Part shown: piece by piece, positions 6,582 through 8,487 of the stretch | Layout of the letters: every line of letters starts with the position of its first letter | How positions within the stretch are numbered: the stretch's first letter is position 1 | From: Candidatus Aerophobota bacterium | GTDB taxonomy: Bacteria > Aerophobota > Aerophobia > Aerophobales > B3-G15 | Assembly (NCBI GenBank): GCA_030607765.1 | Contig: JAUWJJ010000035.1 | Location: 1-8,487, forward strand | DNA: 8,487 nucleotides | Direction: 5' to 3' | Made by a program: the position numbers and the translations under genes | Notes under the pieces: model-generated | Told to the model about the DNA's origin: nothing | Seen by the model: the letters and a program-made list of their open reading frames with translations, nothing else | Database searches by the model: none

Positions 6582-7445
6582 CTAATGCCAATCGTTAAAG
6601 TCTAATCCAGAATGTCTCAAACGTTTGCCTTTCCCTGCAATTTGAATTAGCCATTTCTTAAGCTCAGGCTCCTCCCATAAAATATCATTTCTCTCCCAGT
6701 AATAGTAAGCCTCATCATCTCCACCAACAGTGTATCTATCAGGAAAAAGGGTTACAGGCTGTTTATGTCTTTTCTTTAAAAGCTCTCTGGCTACCTTGGG
6801 GCTAAGTCCTATAGCCTTCCTTAAAAGAGAAGTAGCCTTGCCTTTATCACCCATTTTAAACAGGGCGTAGGGCTCTCCATAGGTAAGCTCCACACTAATA
6901 TCACCTCTATATCTATCGCATAGATCTAAGACAGACAGGTAATTTCCAATTTTTAAATATCCCTCAATCAATATCGTTCTTATTCCCTGATTATCATCAG
7001 GATTTACTGATATTATAAACTCGAATAGCTCAATACCTTTTGCAAAATTACCACCATCAAAAAAACATAACCCAAGGGCATGAGTGCATCTTAAGAATGG
7101 GCGGTTGTCCAAAAATCCCCATCTCAATAGATCTTTGCCAGGGGTAAAATCACGAGGAAAAGCTTGTTTTCCTATTTGATAGCCCTTTAGCCAACTTTCA
7201 AAAGCTAATCTATCCCGGCCTTCTTTTTCGTACAGTAAACCTAAGTGATGATAAGCATCGATAAATCCCGGAAATCCCTCAATGAGTTCTTTATAAATTT
7301 TCTTAGCAGATCTAAAACGGCCTATTCTCCATAGATCAATACCTTTTTCAAACTTGTCCAATAATTCATCATACTGAGGAGGATAGGCAAATTCCCATTC
7401 ATGATCTCCTGTGTGTTCAACTTTTAATATCTTTTCTTTTTCCAT
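6582..7445 (-). CDS. TPR repeat protein of unknown function
   Basis: A 287-residue soluble protein built of tetratricopeptide-like helix pairs: about 29-61 (GIDLWRIGRFRSAKKIYKEL), 63-93 (DAYHHLGLLYEKEGRDRLAF), 118-150 (CTHALGLCFFDGGNFAKGIE), 153-180 and 188-216. TPRs make scaffolds that bind partner proteins. The link LDNRPFLRCTHALG (112-125) and the C-terminal aromatic/acidic module GGDDEAYYYWERNDILWEEP (241-260) recur, from memory, in a family of bacterial TPR proteins without known function. No signal peptide. The ATG at 7445 has GGAG about nine bases upstream. It lies 30 bp after the membrane protein gene, so the two are probably cotranscribed. TPR assignment is firm; role is unknown. Confidence 0.88.
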   Translation of the reverse strand: MEKEKILKVEHTGDHEWEFAYPPQYDELLDKFEKGIDLWRIGRFRSAKKIYKELIEGFPGFIDAYHHLGLLYEKEGRDRLAFESWLKGYQIGKQAFPRDFTPGKDLLRWGFLDNRPFLRCTHALGLCFFDGGNFAKGIELFEFIISVNPDDNQGIRTILIEGYLKIGNYLSVLDLCDRYRGDISVELTYGEPYALFKMGDKGKATSLLRKAIGLSPKVARELLKKRHKQPVTLFPDRYTVGGDDEAYYYWERNDILWEEPELKKWLIQIAGKGKRLRHSGLDFNDWH

Positions 7446-7475
7446 TTATATTATCTCCAGCGATTTTTGATTTTT

Positions 7476-7832
7476 TTAGCTCCTCTTCACTGCCCTGGCT
7501 CCAAGTATTATAAACCCCAGGCCAAAGAGAGCAACAAAAACTCCAGCAATATATGGATATAAGAGCTCGAGATACCATATGATTCCTGTCCCGGTGATAA
7601 CTAAAGCAATACCCAAAAGAATAACAAAGTAACCAAAAATACTTGAGGGAATCCTCACCTCAACAGGTTCTATTTTTGTTCTTACCAATCCCATTAAGAG
7701 GAAACCAGCTCCCATTCCTATTAGGACACCAACTCCGGGATTACCAAGGGCTAAACCAATGCCCAAACCGATAAACATAGAAGCAGGGAAAAGTAAATGT
7801 GGTAAAGCCCTATGTTTTTTCTCCTCGGACAT
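7476..7832 (-). CDS. Small membrane protein with four predicted helices
   Basis: A 118-residue protein with a short charged N-terminus (MSEEKKHR) and hydrophobic segments at about 10-27, 30-48, 64-83 and 88-110, rich in Gly, Leu and Ile, ending in a basic tail (ARAVKRS). A polar stretch near 50-62 separates two helical pairs. No known family is recognised. The start is ATG 7832-7830: AAGGAGG (7841-7847) lies eight bases upstream, whereas the upstream in-frame GTG at 7841 falls inside that site. It follows the truncated ATPase gene closely and precedes the TPR gene by 30 bp, suggesting one transcript. Confidence 0.85.
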   Translation of the reverse strand: MSEEKKHRALPHLLFPASMFIGLGIGLALGNPGVGVLIGMGAGFLLMGLVRTKIEPVEVRIPSSIFGYFVILLGIALVITGTGIIWYLELLYPYIAGVFVALFGLGFIILGARAVKRS

Positions 7833-7840
7833 ATTACTCA

Positions 7841-7847
7841 CCTCCTT
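7841..7847 (-). promoter_or_regulatory. Strong ribosome binding site that fixes the membrane protein start
   Basis: AAGGAGG eight bases before ATG 7832. The in-frame GTG starting at 7841 overlaps it and so cannot use it. Confidence 0.85.
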
Positions 7848-7857
7848 GTTTCCAATT

Positions 7858-8187
7858 TTAAATGAATTCTTTGCTACTTTTATTGCGAGCGTGCATAAAA
7901 AGTATACGAAAAAACTTCAGGTGCTTAGAAATGGTGTTTTTTAAAAGCTGTGGATGATCTAAGGCAAGATAGAGTATCTGTTTTAGTGAGAATCTATTTT
8001 GAAATTCTCTTTTTATAAGTTGCTTGAGAAATGTGGTTTTCCCTATTCTTCTACTTCCAATAATGACCTTTATTTGTCTTCTTTTAGAAAGGTCATTTAT
8101 CCTATTTAAGTACTCCTCTCGAGTAATTCCAGAGTCAAAATCCTTTTTTTCCCACCAAGGGTTAAAGGTATAATATATCTCCTCCAT
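7858..8187 (-). pseudogene. N-terminal stub of an AAA-type ATPase (DUF4143-family-like)
   Basis: The 109-codon frame starts like the single-domain ATPases usually of around 400 residues: TREEYLNRINDL, then Walker A GSRRIGKTT at 44-52 and YLALDHPQLL at 73-82. It then stops at KSSKEFI, just where the Walker B strand (hydrophobics plus DE) should begin. Walker B, sensor residues and the whole C-terminal half are missing, and the next gene's ribosome site begins only about 10 bases after the stop. The rest was therefore probably deleted. It is preceded by a consensus promoter; its ATG at 8187 has no clear Shine-Dalgarno. It might still be transcribed as the leader of the membrane protein and TPR genes. 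The protein would bind but hardly hydrolyse nucleotide. Confidence 0.75.
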
Positions 8188-8207
8188 TTTTAGCTAACTC
8201 TAAATAA

Positions 8208-8236
8208 ATTATAACTTTATTTGAAAGTTCTGTCAA
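8208..8236 (-). promoter_or_regulatory. Consensus sigma70 promoter
   Basis: TTGACA (8236-8231), 17 bp, TATAAT (8213-8208): a full match to both hexamers with ideal spacing, on the minus strand. Start expected near 8201, only about 14 bases before the ATPase stub ATG. Confidence 0.85.
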
Positions 8237-8238
8237 AT

Positions 8239-8260
8239 AATTTCGATTGCAGTCGAAATT
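8239..8260. promoter_or_regulatory. 22-bp palindrome beside the -35 box, operator candidate
   Basis: Arms AATTTCGA and TCGAAATT (8 bp, perfect) flank TTGCAG, whose central TGCA is itself palindromic, leaving one mismatched pair in 22 bp. It ends two bases from the -35 box. The position fits an activator or repressor dimer site; its binder is unknown. Confidence 0.6.
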
Positions 8261-8340
8261 TAGAAAAGATTTAATCTAAAATGTTTAAGGATTGGAAAGG
8301 ACAGTATTGGGAAGGGAATTAAACTTAAGATAAAGAGTTC
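8261..8340. other. Intergenic stretch with nothing recognised
   Basis: AT-rich sequence between the hairpin and the palindrome. Only a weak 11-base palindrome (AGATT/AATCT) is visible, probably by chance. Confidence 0.5.
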
Positions 8341-8375
8341 TCTCCCCGCCCGATATGTATTTTTGGGCGGGGAGA
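8341..8375 (-). terminator. GC-rich hairpin after the edge gene
   Basis: An 11-bp perfect stem (TCTCCCCGCCC/GGGCGGGGAGA) with a 13-base loop, standing out in AT-rich sequence 16 bases after the stop of the edge gene. On the minus strand the tail is GAACTCTTTATC, a poor U-tract; on the plus strand a run of seven Ts follows after about ten bases. A terminator for the edge gene is the simplest reading, with an imperfect tail. Confidence 0.55.
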
Positions 8376-8391
8376 ATAAAAACTTTTTTTA

Positions 8392-8487
8392 TCAGGCTCG
8401 TCTCATGCCCATTCTTCTACCCATTCTTCCGAGCCCTCTTGTGTTTCTGATTTTGTGACCAATTCCATCGCAGTCTCCAGAGCAATC
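8392..8487 (-). CDS. C-terminal end of a small Gly/Arg/Met-rich protein, cut by window edge
   Basis: Thirty-one codons enter from the window edge and end in TGA at 8394-8392. The visible part begins DCSGDCDGIGHK and ends GRMGRRMGMRRA: cysteines first, then glycine, arginine and methionine. This composition is reminiscent of small Gly/Met-rich proteins such as the DUF5320 type, but there is too little to assign. A second frame is also open here (acidic, ending EEWVEEWA, stop within the same region), so even the frame is not certain; the choice rests on AGA/GGA codons and the hairpin directly after the stop. Confidence 0.4.
   Translation of the reverse strand, partial: DCSGDCDGIGHKIRNTRGLGRMGRRMGMRRA

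Noticed and set aside
7759..7944. 61-codon plus-strand frame
   Set aside because: It spans the start of the membrane protein gene and the end of the ATPase stub in antisense and has no recognisable features.

Overview
The window comes from an AT-rich bacterium. It uses clear Shine-Dalgarno sites (AGGAGG-type), sigma70-like promoters and predominantly AGA arginine codons. The phylum cannot be fixed from sequence alone. The gene content (minimal nucleotidyltransferase, DUF6978-like protein, stand-alone beta-class DNA methyltransferase, RadC, several broken genes) is typical of the accessory genome of an uncultured anaerobic or thermophilic bacterium. Every supported gene lies on the minus strand, so the window reads from high to low coordinates.

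Layout in transcription order. (1) 8487-8392 is the 3' end of a small Gly/Arg/Met-rich reading frame that runs off the window, followed by an 11-bp GC-rich hairpin (8341-8375). (2) A consensus promoter (TTGACA, 17 bp, TATAAT) with a 22-bp near-perfect palindrome beside its -35 box drives an ATPase gene that is now only an N-terminal stub (8187-7858), then a four-helix membrane protein (7832-7476) and a TPR protein (7445-6582). (3) About 340 bp without an intact gene holds a 48-codon remnant (6568-6422), a second good promoter (-35 at 6420-6425, -10 at 6398-6403) and two small palindromes at and after the expected transcription start. (4) This promoter leads into an uncharacterised helical protein (6238-5753), a DUF6978-like gene broken by two frameshifts and two stops (5726-5232), a minimal nucleotidyltransferase with a TTG start and an in-frame TGA in its natural upstream extension (5229-4936), and a possible 30-residue small gene coupled at both ends (4946-4854). 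(5) The same polycistron continues into radC (4860-4156), a UvrD-like helicase fused to an Fe-S PD-(D/E)XK nuclease (4159-1316, ATGA overlap with radC), two tandem hairpins, and a beta-class DNA methyltransferase (1254 to beyond position 1).

The most coherent functional unit is the last one: RadC (JAMM fold), an AddAB-like single-chain helicase-nuclease and a DNA methyltransferase, preceded by a nucleotidyltransferase of toxin-antitoxin type. This looks like a DNA-processing or defence module next to a decaying stretch of accessory genes. The membrane protein, TPR protein and 161-residue protein are intact but have no function that can be read from sequence.
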